A stretch of DNA of 16,663 nt from Candidatus Gastranaerophilales bacterium. GTDB taxonomy: Bacteria > Cyanobacteriota > Vampirovibrionia > Gastranaerophilales > Gastranaerophilaceae. The stretch spans positions 1-16,663 of the forward strand of contig QAMI01000061.1 in the NCBI GenBank assembly GCA_003150395.1. Reading direction: 5' to 3'. Below are positions 6,031 to 12,913 of the stretch, piece by piece. A program made the position numbers and the translations under genes. The notes below the pieces were generated by a model. It was not told the DNA's origin and ran no database searches. It saw only the letters and a list, made by a program, of their open reading frames with translations. The first letter of the stretch is position 1, and each line of letters begins with the position of its first letter.

Positions 6031-7308
6031 ATGTTAAAAAAAGTTTCTAAACTTAACAAAGGTCTGAAAGGCTATGTTACAATTCCTGCTGACAAATCGA
6101 TTTCTCATCGGGCGGTAATGTTTGCATCGCTTGCAAAGGGTAAATCTGTTATTAAAAATTTTTCAAATGGAGCGGATCCGTTATCTTCACTTTCTGTTTT
6201 TAGCACGCTAGGCGTGAAACATGAATTTATTAATAAAAATACTCTTGTCATCAATTCTAACGGGAATTTGAAAGCACCTTCAGATGTTCTTAACTGCGGC
6301 AACTCAGGCACGACAATGCGTTTAGTTTCCGGGATTTTAGCTGGACAAAATTTTAAGTCTGTTTTATGCGGTGATGAAAGTCTGTCAAAAAGGCCTATGA
6401 AACGTATTATTATTCCGCTACAAATGATGGGAGCACAAATTTCTTCAACAGAGTACCATGCTCCTTTAACAATCTGCGGGCGTACTTTGCATGGAATTGA
6501 TTATGTTTCACCGATTGCATCTGCTCAGGTTAAATCTTGCGTACTTCTTGCTGGTTTGGAGGCTGAAGGTGTTACCACATTTTCAGAACCTTACCTTTCC
6601 AGAAATCATACCGAACTTCTTTTAAAATACATGGGGGCAGAAATTGATTCTGTCGGAACTTGTATAAAAATCAGTAAATCTGAATTGCAGCCTAAAAACA
6701 TTGAAATATTCGGCGATATTTCATCAGCGGCATTTTTTATTGCGGCAGGGTTAATTGTGCCGGATTCGGATATTATTCTTAAAGATGTTGGATTGAACAG
6801 TACACGTACAGGTATTCTCGACGTTGTCAAAAGTATGGGCGGAGAAGTTGAAATTCTGGATAAACAAACTGTTTCCGGCGAAGTTAAGGGTGATATAAGG
6901 ATAAGATATTCAAAGCTTAAAGGCTGCATCATAGAAAAAGATTTAATTCCGCGCTTGATAGACGAATTGCCTATTATTGCTGTTATGGCTTCACTGGCGG
7001 ATGGACAGACTATTGTTAAAGACGCACAGGATTTAAGGAACAAAGAATCTGATAGAATTACTGCAGTTGTTTCAGAGCTTAGAAAACTTGGGGCAGACAT
7101 AAATGAGACTTCGGACGGATTTGTTATATATGGTAAAAAAAGTCTTAAAGGTGGAACACAGGTAAAATCATATCATGATCACAGGCTTGCCATGAGTTTG
7201 TATGTTGCAGGTCTCGTTTGCGATGAAGCTGTTGCTATTGACGATTTTGAGTGGGTTTCAATATCGTTCCCGAATTTTGAATTTTTGTTATCAAATTTAA
7301 TTGCATAA
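6031..7308 (+). CDS. aroA: 3-phosphoshikimate 1-carboxyvinyltransferase (EPSP synthase)
   Basis: A 425-residue cytoplasmic enzyme. It joins phosphoenolpyruvate to shikimate-3-phosphate in the sixth step of the shikimate pathway to chorismate and aromatic amino acids. Full length and motifs match the family: IPADKSISHRAV with Lys22, Ser23 and Arg27 for substrate binding; LNCGNSGTTMRL (88-98); GDESLSKRPM with Arg121 for phosphoenolpyruvate; SAQVKS with Ser164, Gln166 and Lys168; IDELP with the catalytic Asp311; RNKESDRI with Glu339 and Arg342; and YHDHRLAM with Arg385. The NSGTTMR and DESLSKRPM spelling resembles the class II (Bacillus-like) enzymes more than the E. coli class I type; this is a judgement from recalled sequences. 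There is no Shine-Dalgarno sequence, and a TAAAAT -10 box ends six bases before the ATG, so the mRNA is probably leaderless. No other aro gene is adjacent. Confidence 0.95.
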   Translation: MLKKVSKLNKGLKGYVTIPADKSISHRAVMFASLAKGKSVIKNFSNGADPLSSLSVFSTLGVKHEFINKNTLVINSNGNLKAPSDVLNCGNSGTTMRLVSGILAGQNFKSVLCGDESLSKRPMKRIIIPLQMMGAQISSTEYHAPLTICGRTLHGIDYVSPIASAQVKSCVLLAGLEAEGVTTFSEPYLSRNHTELLLKYMGAEIDSVGTCIKISKSELQPKNIEIFGDISSAAFFIAAGLIVPDSDIILKDVGLNSTRTGILDVVKSMGGEVEILDKQTVSGEVKGDIRIRYSKLKGCIIEKDLIPRLIDELPIIAVMASLADGQTIVKDAQDLRNKESDRITAVVSELRKLGADINETSDGFVIYGKKSLKGGTQVKSYHDHRLAMSLYVAGLVCDEAVAIDDFEWVSISFPNFEFLLSNLIA

Positions 7309-7345
7309 CATAATCAACTATTTATAGGATTTAATTTGGTCATTA

Positions 7346-7374
7346 TTGACAAGAAATTGAAAATTTTATAAAAT
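7346..7374 (+). promoter_or_regulatory. Promoter of the 7381 gene (leaderless arrangement)
   Basis: TTGACA (7346-7351), 17 bases, TAAAAT (7369-7374), then six bases and the ATG at 7381. The expected transcription start coincides with the start codon, and no ribosome binding site fits in between. Confidence 0.75.
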
Positions 7375-7380
7375 AAGACT

Positions 7381-7929
7381 ATGGTTAATAAATATGTTAA
7401 AAAATATACGGTAAGTTCATTTGGTGTAAAAGAAAAATTATCCGTTGCTTTAGGTATAGTTATTGCAATTATTTTGTATTTTATGTTTTTCCATGTAGAT
7501 AAAACTCCATATGGCTACGAAGAAATTCCTGAAGACGTTGACGCTTATATGAAAACAGCAGACAACTATTCAAGATTCTACGGAAAAGGCAAAATGCTTA
7601 TTATGTATTATGATAAAAGAGATAAAGAGAATCCTTATTCAAAAACCTTTAAAGATGCCATAGAAACTGCTAAAAGAAATCAAAAAATAAGTGATTTGTA
7701 CGAATTTAGACCATTTAACGTTTTAAATAATAATGTTGTTTTTGATGGTAAAGAAGGCGAAAAGAAAATTGTCGGAGAAAAAGCTCTTAAAAAAGTGTGT
7801 AGAAGCTTTTGTATAATAAACCCAGAGAAAAAAGCTTTATATTTCTATTTTAAACCGGAACAAAGAGATGTCCAGTATTTGGAAAGCAATCTTGAAAAGC
7901 TTGAATTCTGGGGCGCTAAGTTGGATTAA
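7381..7929 (+). CDS. Membrane-anchored protein of unknown function
   Basis: A 182-residue protein with a basic N-terminus (residues 1-21, KYVKKY...KEK), then one hydrophobic segment at about 22-39 (VALGIVIAIILYFMFF). This predicts an N-in signal anchor with about 140 residues outside the cytoplasm. The outer part alternates strands and helices (GKMLIMYYDKRD; KTFKDAIETAKRN; KALYFYFKP), which could suit a thioredoxin-like fold. The only Cys pair is CRSFC (spacing C-x3-C), not at the usual CxxC position of a redox enzyme, so disulfide chemistry is doubtful. I do not recognise the family. It has its own strong promoter, probably a leaderless mRNA, and a clear terminator. It therefore appears to be a true single-gene unit. 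Confidence 0.8.
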   Translation: MVNKYVKKYTVSSFGVKEKLSVALGIVIAIILYFMFFHVDKTPYGYEEIPEDVDAYMKTADNYSRFYGKGKMLIMYYDKRDKENPYSKTFKDAIETAKRNQKISDLYEFRPFNVLNNNVVFDGKEGEKKIVGEKALKKVCRSFCIINPEKKALYFYFKPEQRDVQYLESNLEKLEFWGAKLD

Positions 7930-7946
7930 AAATTTATTAATAAAAT

Positions 7947-7978
7947 AAAAAAGACAGGTTTTAAAATCTGTCTTTTTT
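7947..7978 (+). terminator. Terminator of the 7381 gene
   Basis: Arms AAAAAAGACAG (7947-7957) and CTGTCTTTTTT (7968-7978) pair perfectly around a ten-base loop and end in six T. They lie 18 bases after the stop codon. Confidence 0.88.
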
Positions 7979-8040
7979 AATGTGGTATGGTGCAATTATG
8001 AGTCTTACCTTCTCCAAGGTATAAAAAATATACAAAATAA

Positions 8041-8072
8041 AAAAAAGAAGCATTAATTAATGCTTCTTTTTT
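8041..8072. terminator. Bidirectional terminator, mainly for the CAT tRNA
   Basis: A 32-base perfect palindrome centred at 8056/8057: six A, GAAGCATTAATTAATGCTTC, six T. It starts four bases past the 3' end of the minus-strand tRNA, so its main role is probably tRNA termination. It would work equally on the plus strand. Confidence 0.88.
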
Positions 8073-8075
8073 ATT

Positions 8076-8147
<72 letters not shown>

Positions 8148-8223
8148 GCAGTATAATTTAATTTTAATATGGTATGATTTACATCACTTGTGCTGTCTCT
8201 TCTAAATCTAACAAAAAATACCC

Positions 8224-8246
8224 AAAAAATCAAGCCTTGATTTTTT
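8224..8246 (-). terminator. Terminator overlapping the pyrophosphorylase stop codon
   Basis: AAAAAATCAA (8224-8233) and TTGATTTTTT (8237-8246) form ten perfect pairs with a three-base loop. On the minus strand the upstream arm encodes the last residues (QKIK), and the TGA stop and six T lie in the downstream arm. Confidence 0.75.
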
Positions 8247-9258
8247 GTATTATTTCATTAGACCCGATAACTTCGTCGCATATATCCGAAGCGATACGGC
8301 TTTTTGATGCAATAATACTGTTTTTTACGGTAATATTGTCTTCTAAAATAACGTCATCCCAGATTATACTGTCAATAATTTTAACGTTTTTCCCGATTTT
8401 GCAACCGCTGCCAATTGTGGAAGTACCTTCAAATACTGTACAAGCTGGAATTTCACTTCCATTGTTTATGTACTTGCCGCTGGCAGAATTAATGATTGGC
8501 GTGTGTTTAAATCTGCATAGCCCGAAGAATAAATCTTTAGTTGACTGTTTGTATTGGGCAAGCGTACCTATATCAGTCCAATATTCATTTATTTCAAAGG
8601 TATTAATTTTTCTTCTTTTTAGAAGTTCTGGAAAAACATTTTTAGCAAAGTCATAGAAGGTATTTTCAGGAATAAAATCAAAAATTTCATAATTAAAAAT
8701 ATAAATCCCTGTGTTTATGTAATTACTTTTAGCATCTTCAACTGCTGGTTTTTCCTGGAATTCTTTTATAAAACCGTTTTCGTCGGTTACAACCACTCCA
8801 AAATGCGAAACTTCTTCATGCGGAATTTGTTTTATTCCTATTGTCGCAATTGCTCCGGCTTTAATGTGTGCCTCTATTCCCTTTTGTAAATCTGCATTGG
8901 AAAGTCCATCAGCTGAGAGCACAATAAATGTCTCACCTTCATTGAAAAAGTTTTGGCATTTTTTTAATCCCCCGGCAGTACCGGAAAGAGTATCTTCTTT
9001 TATATAATTGAAGTTAATACCTAGTTGGTTGTATTGGTATCTTTCAATAATTTTTTCTGCAAGATAATATGTGTTGCAAATTACATTTTTTATACCAAGT
9101 TCCCTAAGCTTTTCTAACAAAATATCCATAACAGGTTTGTTGGCAATTGGAATTAATGGTTTTGGCACCGCATATGTTAAAGGTTCCAGTCTGGAGCCAA
9201 CCCCTGCTGACATTATCATTGCTTTTGTGACAATTTTGTTTGTCATGCCCTTCCCCAT
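8230..9258 (-). CDS. NDP-sugar pyrophosphorylase (mannose-1-P guanylyltransferase-like)
   Basis: A 342-residue nucleotidyltransferase that should condense a sugar-1-phosphate with an NTP to make an activated sugar and pyrophosphate. The Rossmann-like domain carries the signature SAGVGSRLEPLT (17-28; usually GxGTRLxPLT, here Ser for Thr) and the sugar-phosphate motif PKPLIPIANKPV. It also has LSGTAGGL, SADGLSN with the probable metal-binding Asp117, FQEKP (167-171), NTGIYIF and YWTDIGT. From about residue 272, hexapeptide-like repeats (STIGSGCKIGKNVKIIDSIIWDDV, broken here only by family-typical turns) form a short beta-helix. This layout fits GDP-mannose or dTDP/UDP-glucose type enzymes, and the substrate cannot be read from sequence. 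The ATG at 9258 is chosen because TATAAT (9266-9271) ends seven bases before it. An ATG at 9246 is a credible alternative, and the longer open frame runs back through the promoter. Confidence 0.88.
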   Translation of the reverse strand: MGKGMTNKIVTKAMIMSAGVGSRLEPLTYAVPKPLIPIANKPVMDILLEKLRELGIKNVICNTYYLAEKIIERYQYNQLGINFNYIKEDTLSGTAGGLKKCQNFFNEGETFIVLSADGLSNADLQKGIEAHIKAGAIATIGIKQIPHEEVSHFGVVVTDENGFIKEFQEKPAVEDAKSNYINTGIYIFNYEIFDFIPENTFYDFAKNVFPELLKRRKINTFEINEYWTDIGTLAQYKQSTKDLFFGLCRFKHTPIINSASGKYINNGSEIPACTVFEGTSTIGSGCKIGKNVKIIDSIIWDDVILEDNITVKNSIIASKSRIASDICDEVIGSNEIIQKIKA

Positions 9259-9316
9259 AAAACTCATTATATTAATTTTTGCATGAATAAGTTTATAATG
9301 CAAATTAAAAAGACTC

Positions 9317-9344
9317 TTGTCAAATAAAATTATAGGAGTATAAT
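9317..9344 (+). promoter_or_regulatory. tRNA-Lys promoter
   Basis: TTGTCA (9317-9322), 16 bases, TATAAT (9339-9344). Transcription would start near 9351, eight bases before the mature tRNA 5' end. Confidence 0.7.
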
Positions 9345-9358
9345 AATTTTATGAATTT

Positions 9359-9431
<73 letters not shown>

Positions 9432-9493
9432 TTTAATTTTTCTTAATGAAAAGAAAAAGTAATGAATATAGATTTTAGTAAAATTCGACGAAG

Positions 9494-9518
9494 AAAGACC
9501 GGGAGTACGGTCTTTTAA
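9494..9518. terminator. Shared terminator of tRNA-Lys and rsmI
   Basis: AAAGACCG (9494-9501) / CGGTCTTT (9508-9515), eight pairs with a six-base loop. T runs follow on the plus strand; the minus strand has TTTCTTCG. It lies between two convergent units, so it can serve both. Confidence 0.8.
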
Positions 9519-9538
9519 TTTATGATTAAAAGTTTGCT

Positions 9539-10354
9539 TTAAGATAAGTTCAACACCTTTTTGTAAATTTCGTTTTTACCGAGGCCGTAAAGTTCTGATA
9601 ATATTGTTGAGATTTCTTTTGCACTGAAATTTTTCTTTTTTAACTTTTCTATTTTTTCGTCCAAATCGTCAGTATGAAACTCTGGATTTTCAGCATAAAC
9701 CAGTGCTACGATTTCACCTTTTAGAATATTTTTTTCAAAATGATTTATTATGTCGTGAGGCGTTCCTGTTATTATCTCCTCAAAAATTTTTGTAAGCTCA
9801 CGCCCAATCGAAACTTTTGATGAAGGACGGTATTCGGAAATTATTTCAAGCGTCTCAATCAGCCTGTTCGGGCTTTCATAGAAAACAATATTTGTATTTT
9901 TAAATTTTTTTAAAATCCCTTCGATTTGGTTTTTCGATTTTGGTAAGAAGCCAACAAAGTAAAAGTCTTCGCTTCCGCGTGCATTTTGCGAAAGAAAAGT
10001 TACAGCGGCGTTTGCTCCGGGAAGAGCGGTAATTGAAACATTATGTTTTCTAAGTTCTTCTACCAAAATTGAGCCGGGGTCGCAAAATAACGGAGTGCCG
10101 GCATCTGAAACAAGCGCAATCTTTTTACCTTCTGTTAAAACTTCAACAAATTTTTTCAACCGTTCTTTTTCGTTGAATTTGTGGTAAGAAATGCATTTTG
10201 TTTTTATGTCGAAGTGGTTTAGAAGTTTTTGTGTAACGCGCATATCTTCACAGGCAATCAAATCGACAGATTTCAAAACTTCAATTGCACGAAGCGTTAT
10301 GTCTCCCAAATTCCCGATTGGTGTAGGGACTATGTAAAAGTCATATTCTTTCAT
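9539..10354 (-). CDS. rsmI: 16S rRNA (cytidine-1402-2'-O)-methyltransferase
   Basis: A 271-residue SAM-dependent methyltransferase of the tetrapyrrole methylase fold. It 2'-O-methylates C1402 in the ribosomal decoding centre. Family motifs are in place: VPTPIGNLGDIT (9-20), ACEDMRVT (34-41), LVSDAGTPLFCDPG (81-94), LPGANAAVTFLS (111-122), FYFVGFLPKS (131-140) and VFYESPNRL (157-165). Length is normal. The ATG at 10354 has no Shine-Dalgarno sequence, and TAAAAT (10361-10366 on the minus strand) ends exactly six bases upstream, so leaderless transcription is likely. No clear -35 is seen. It lies 52 bases downstream of prepilin 2 on the same strand, and read-through from that gene could also supply transcripts. 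Confidence 0.93.
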   Translation of the reverse strand: MKEYDFYIVPTPIGNLGDITLRAIEVLKSVDLIACEDMRVTQKLLNHFDIKTKCISYHKFNEKERLKKFVEVLTEGKKIALVSDAGTPLFCDPGSILVEELRKHNVSITALPGANAAVTFLSQNARGSEDFYFVGFLPKSKNQIEGILKKFKNTNIVFYESPNRLIETLEIISEYRPSSKVSIGRELTKIFEEIITGTPHDIINHFEKNILKGEIVALVYAENPEFHTDDLDEKIEKLKKKNFSAKEISTILSELYGLGKNEIYKKVLNLS

Positions 10355-10360
10355 AAAACG

Positions 10361-10366
10361 ATTTTA
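10361..10366 (-). promoter_or_regulatory. -10 box placed for a leaderless rsmI mRNA
   Basis: TAAAAT on the minus strand followed by six bases and the rsmI ATG. This is the same spacing as at aroA, the 7381 gene and the XRE gene. The -35 region does not match consensus. Confidence 0.45.
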
Positions 10367-10406
10367 GCATGAAAAATAGGAAAGTTTTATTGATGCCTTT
10401 TGAATT

Positions 10407-11192
10407 TTATTTTGTGTATTTACTATTATACATGTTTTCAATCATTTGTTTTGTTGTGAGACCTCCTTTTTCTGTAGCAGAACAACTTCCCTCAGGTAAT
10501 AAATTTAACTGTAGATTTGTATTGCCGCGAATTCTGAATGCAAAGAGGTCATGCCCCCATTTGTTCGGGCTTTTTTTGCCGTTTATGTCGAGTAAAAATA
10601 TTGGAGACCCTGATATACTGTAAGGTATCATTATCATTCCATTCTTTAATACAAAGGCTGGAGTTTTGTTAAGAAGATTCGTTTTTCTGAAATTATTACA
10701 TCCTGAAGTTTGAACGTATGCTTCATCTTCACTTAGGTCTGGATTGTTTGCTATTCTTACAGTATCAATTCCCTCATATTCCGGGATACATCCTTTTTCG
10801 AAGGCATTGTTTTCACACTTATTAATAACTTGTATTGTTTTTTCGAGTGCTTTATAAAAAATTTTACATTCTTCCATATTTCCATTGTAATTTTTAGGAA
10901 GTTCGCTGCCATCACTAAGCGCCCATTTTGTGCATCCACCACGGTCATCGTATGCTATACATTTATTTCCTCCGTAAGGATTTTTGTCCCAATAATAGCA
11001 ATTTGGTGTATAACCCCAGTCTGCCTGAATCTTCAAATACGCCTGCTGGAATAATGAATACGCAACTTTAAACTGGTTCTGAAGAACTTTCTTTTTGTAA
11101 TTTCCGATTAGTGACGGCAGTGTCATTGCTGCTATTATTCCTATTATACCAAGTGTTATAAGAACTTCAGCGAGTGTGAATCCTTTTTTCAT
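10407..11192 (-). CDS. Type IV prepilin-like protein 2, cysteine-rich
   Basis: A 261-residue protein with prepilin leader MKKG cut before Phe5; the mature end is FTLAEVLITLGIIGIIAAMT with Glu5. The rest is a globular, exported domain with eight Cys (NCYYWD, NKCIAYDDRGGCTKW, EECKIFY, NKCENN, KGCIPEY, SGCNNF, GSCSATE), enough for several disulfides. Near the C-terminus LLDINGKKSPNKWGHDLFAF parallels FIDVNGQKAPN in prepilin 1; the Asp/Asn/Gly-rich loop might bind a metal, which is inference. AAGGAT about nine bases upstream of the ATG at 11192 is the ribosome binding site. A consensus promoter lies about 67 bases upstream, divergent from a small XRE regulator. Its abundant Cys and different body suggest a minor pilin or a pseudopilin with a binding role rather than a second copy of prepilin 1. 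Confidence 0.88.
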   Translation of the reverse strand: MKKGFTLAEVLITLGIIGIIAAMTLPSLIGNYKKKVLQNQFKVAYSLFQQAYLKIQADWGYTPNCYYWDKNPYGGNKCIAYDDRGGCTKWALSDGSELPKNYNGNMEECKIFYKALEKTIQVINKCENNAFEKGCIPEYEGIDTVRIANNPDLSEDEAYVQTSGCNNFRKTNLLNKTPAFVLKNGMIMIPYSISGSPIFLLDINGKKSPNKWGHDLFAFRIRGNTNLQLNLLPEGSCSATEKGGLTTKQMIENMYNSKYTK

Positions 11193-11258
11193 ATAATTTA
11201 TCCTTGTTTAATGCATTATATATATTATTAATTACATCAAATATAGTGTATATAAAAT

Positions 11259-11287
11259 ATTATAAAGTGTAGAATGCAATTTGTCAA
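11259..11287 (-). promoter_or_regulatory. Consensus promoter of prepilin 2 with a dyad on its -35
   Basis: On the minus strand TTGACA (11282-11287), 17 bases, TATAAT (11259-11264): a perfect sigma-70 consensus. The dyad CAATT-TGTC-AATTG (11277-11290) covers the -35 and is a candidate operator. A promoter this strong usually needs a repressor, and the divergent XRE gene is the obvious candidate. Confidence 0.75.
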
Positions 11288-11291
11288 TTGT

Positions 11292-11297
11292 TAAAAT
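11292..11297 (+). promoter_or_regulatory. -10 box of the XRE gene
   Basis: TAAAAT followed by six bases and the ATG at 11304, the leaderless spacing seen at other genes. It begins five bases past the -35 of the divergent prepilin promoter. An overlapping TATAAT at 11297-11302 is too close to the ATG to be used for it. Confidence 0.45.
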
Positions 11298-11303
11298 ATA
11301 ATA

Positions 11304-11534
11304 ATGCATAAAAAAGACATACTAAAAGAATTTGGCCGCAATCTAAAAGCAGAGCGTAACAGAGCTGGTTTTTCACAAGAAGGACTGGCTGAAAAAGTTG
11401 GTTTAGGGTTTGGCCAGCATATTGGCAAAATCGAACGCGGCGAAACAAACACTTCTTTAACTGTTATTGCGGCAATTATGGATGTTTTGGATATTGATTT
11501 TGAAAAACTTTATGATAGAAAAAAGTTTTTGTGA
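11304..11534 (+). CDS. XRE/Cro-type HTH regulator
   Basis: A 76-residue protein that is almost entirely one helix-turn-helix domain of the XRE/HTH_3 family. FGRNLKAERNRAGFSQEGLA holds helices 1-2. VGLGFGQHIGKIERGETN carries the recognition helix and the family's KIERGE signature. SLTVIAAIMDVLDIDFEKLY closes the fold. The usual pattern is Q..LA...G.....IS.IERG...PS......A..L, well matched here. There is no ligand or dimerisation domain, so it is a small phage-repressor-like DNA-binding protein. It is divergent from prepilin 2 and may control it and itself through the dyad at 11277-11290; this is inference. No Shine-Dalgarno sequence is present. Its TGA (11532-11534) directly abuts the stop codon of the convergent lipoprotein gene. 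Confidence 0.88.
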   Translation: MHKKDILKEFGRNLKAERNRAGFSQEGLAEKVGLGFGQHIGKIERGETNTSLTVIAAIMDVLDIDFEKLYDRKKFL

Positions 11535-12833
11535 TTATTCTTCAATGTTAAATTTTTTCTCTAATATTTGCTTTGTGCTGTCAAGAATTTCGTTGTAATT
11601 TACATTTACCGGAGTCGGCTTAGCTGTTTCAATTACATCAAGAAAAACTTTCGCATTTTTTGGATTTTTTCCGTCCAGAAAATGCTGCGAAGCTGCTGCA
11701 TCAACCCGTGCAGGAACGATTAGCCCGCTTTCGCTGAATTTTTCGGAATTTTCCTTTGAAGAAAGATATTTTATCAAACGCATTGCCTCTTCTTTGTGTT
11801 TTGATTGTGCTGAAATTGCCCACCCTGAAGCGTCAAGCGGAACAATACTACCTTGACTGCCCTTGGGGAAAGGTGCAATATCCCAATCAAATTCTGCGGC
11901 TTCACGGTATTTCGGGACAAGCCATCTTCCCGATAAGTGCATTGCAAGTTTTCCCTGCAAAAACATTTGTGCCATTGTGGCGCTTGCGCTTTCGTGTTTT
12001 TTCGGTGCTACGAGGTATTTGTTGCGTAGATTTGAGTAAAAGGCTATTCCGTTTTGGCTTTCGGGCGTGTTTAGAATTTGTGTTTCTAAATCATCAGACA
12101 AGATTCCGCCGCCTTCGCTCATCAAATAAGGAAGATAGAACAGCGCATCTTCTTCAAAACTTATTCCAAAAATACCTTTGTTTTTGTCGGTAAGCTTTTG
12201 TGCAAGATTTAAAAATCCTTCAAATGTCATGTTTTGGTCAGGATACGGCAGTTTTTTTTCATTGAATAAGTTTTTATTGTAGTAAATTACAAGAGTTGAA
12301 ATATCACGCGGAATTGCATATAACTTGCCTTTAAAACTTAACGCGAGAAGAGATTTTTCGTAAAATTTGGACTCATCTAGTCCGCTTTCGGTTAAATCAT
12401 CTAATAACCCGGCATTTGCATATAGCGGAAGGTACAAATTATTAATAAATATCACATCTGGAGCTGTGTTTGAGGCGAAAAGCAGGTGAAGTTTTTGAAA
12501 ATAATTTTGCGGAATATGCATAAAGTCAATTTTAATATCAGGGTTTTCGCGTTCAAAATCTTCAAGCATCGGTTTCAAAATATCAATCTCTGATTTTGAC
12601 CCCCAGCTTGAAAACTGGACGATTGTCCGGGTATCTTTTGCCGGCAGAAGGTGTATGTTGAAAATGTTTACCCTCACCAGCCGCTGTAAGCCTCGTGATT
12701 TCTCGGCAACACCGGCACTCTCTCCCATAGTGAGAGGGGAGGCGGGTTTTGTCATTTTGTCTTTTTGAATGCAGCCGCAGCAAAAAAGCATTAGCGCAAA
12801 TATTATAATCAAAACTTTTGATTTCAGTTTCAC
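11535..12833 (-). CDS. ABC-type sugar-binding lipoprotein (family 1 solute-binding protein)
   Basis: A 432-residue exported protein. Residues 1-20 are a lipoprotein signal (KLKSK, hydrophobic core, then FCCGC with Cys21 the likely lipidated residue; Cys in the box itself is unusual). From residue 69 the sequence follows the maltose/multiple-sugar binding family: TIVQFSSWGSKSEIDILKPM, DFERENPDIKIDFMHIP, NTAPDVIFINNLYLPLYANA, YAIPRDISTLVIYYNKNLF, GKLAMHLSGRWLVP and VPLDASGWAISAQSKHKEEA. These proteins capture sugars for an ABC importer. No permease or ATPase gene is adjacent, so it is an orphan in this window. Residues about 27-63 do not fit the family and match a repeat element inserted in frame. 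The start is GTG with GGGGAG just upstream. TATAAT at 12848-12853 is the likely -10. The 3' end abuts the convergent XRE gene with no spacer. Confidence 0.9.
   Translation of the reverse strand: MKLKSKVLIIIFALMLFCCGCIQKDKMTKPASPLTMGESAGVAEKSRGLQRLVRVNIFNIHLLPAKDTRTIVQFSSWGSKSEIDILKPMLEDFERENPDIKIDFMHIPQNYFQKLHLLFASNTAPDVIFINNLYLPLYANAGLLDDLTESGLDESKFYEKSLLALSFKGKLYAIPRDISTLVIYYNKNLFNEKKLPYPDQNMTFEGFLNLAQKLTDKNKGIFGISFEEDALFYLPYLMSEGGGILSDDLETQILNTPESQNGIAFYSNLRNKYLVAPKKHESASATMAQMFLQGKLAMHLSGRWLVPKYREAAEFDWDIAPFPKGSQGSIVPLDASGWAISAQSKHKEEAMRLIKYLSSKENSEKFSESGLIVPARVDAAASQHFLDGKNPKNAKVFLDVIETAKPTPVNVNYNEILDSTKQILEKKFNIEE
12668..12745. repeat. Palindromic repeat element inserted within the lipoprotein gene
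   Basis: On the plus strand this begins with CCCTCACC (12671-12678) and ends with CTCTCTCCCATAGTGAGAGG (12718-12737), where CTCTC/GAGAG form a stem. GGTGAGGG together with CCTCTC...GGGAGAG is the hallmark of a common family of dispersed palindromic repeats in bacterial genomes. It is visibly more GC-rich than the gene around it and is translated as PASPLTMGESAGVAEKSRG and on into the linker (residues about 30-56). The reading frame stays open. It lies between the lipobox and the first strand of the binding domain. Confidence 0.6.
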
Positions 12834-12847
12834 TTTCTCCCCTTTGT

Positions 12848-12853
12848 ATTATA
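12848..12853 (-). promoter_or_regulatory. -10 box of the lipoprotein gene
   Basis: TATAAT on the minus strand, 14 bases before the GTG start at 12833. No consensus -35 is found 16-18 bases upstream, where the terminator of the preceding gene ends. Confidence 0.45.
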
Positions 12854-12877
12854 ACGCATTGGTTTTGTAACTTTGCA

Positions 12878-12905
12878 TAAAAAAGTGAGCCTTTAACGGC
12901 TCACT
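12878..12905 (-). terminator. Terminator of the AMIN-like gene
   Basis: AGTGAGCC (12884-12891) / GGCTCACT (12898-12905), eight pairs with a six-base loop. Six or more T follow on the minus strand. It starts just after the stop codon at 12914. Confidence 0.88.
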
Positions 12906-12913
12906 AAAACATT

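Noticed and set aside
6606..7100. 164-codon minus-strand open frame within aroA
   Set aside because: It is a frame shadow of aroA, whose protein matches a well-known family over its full length.
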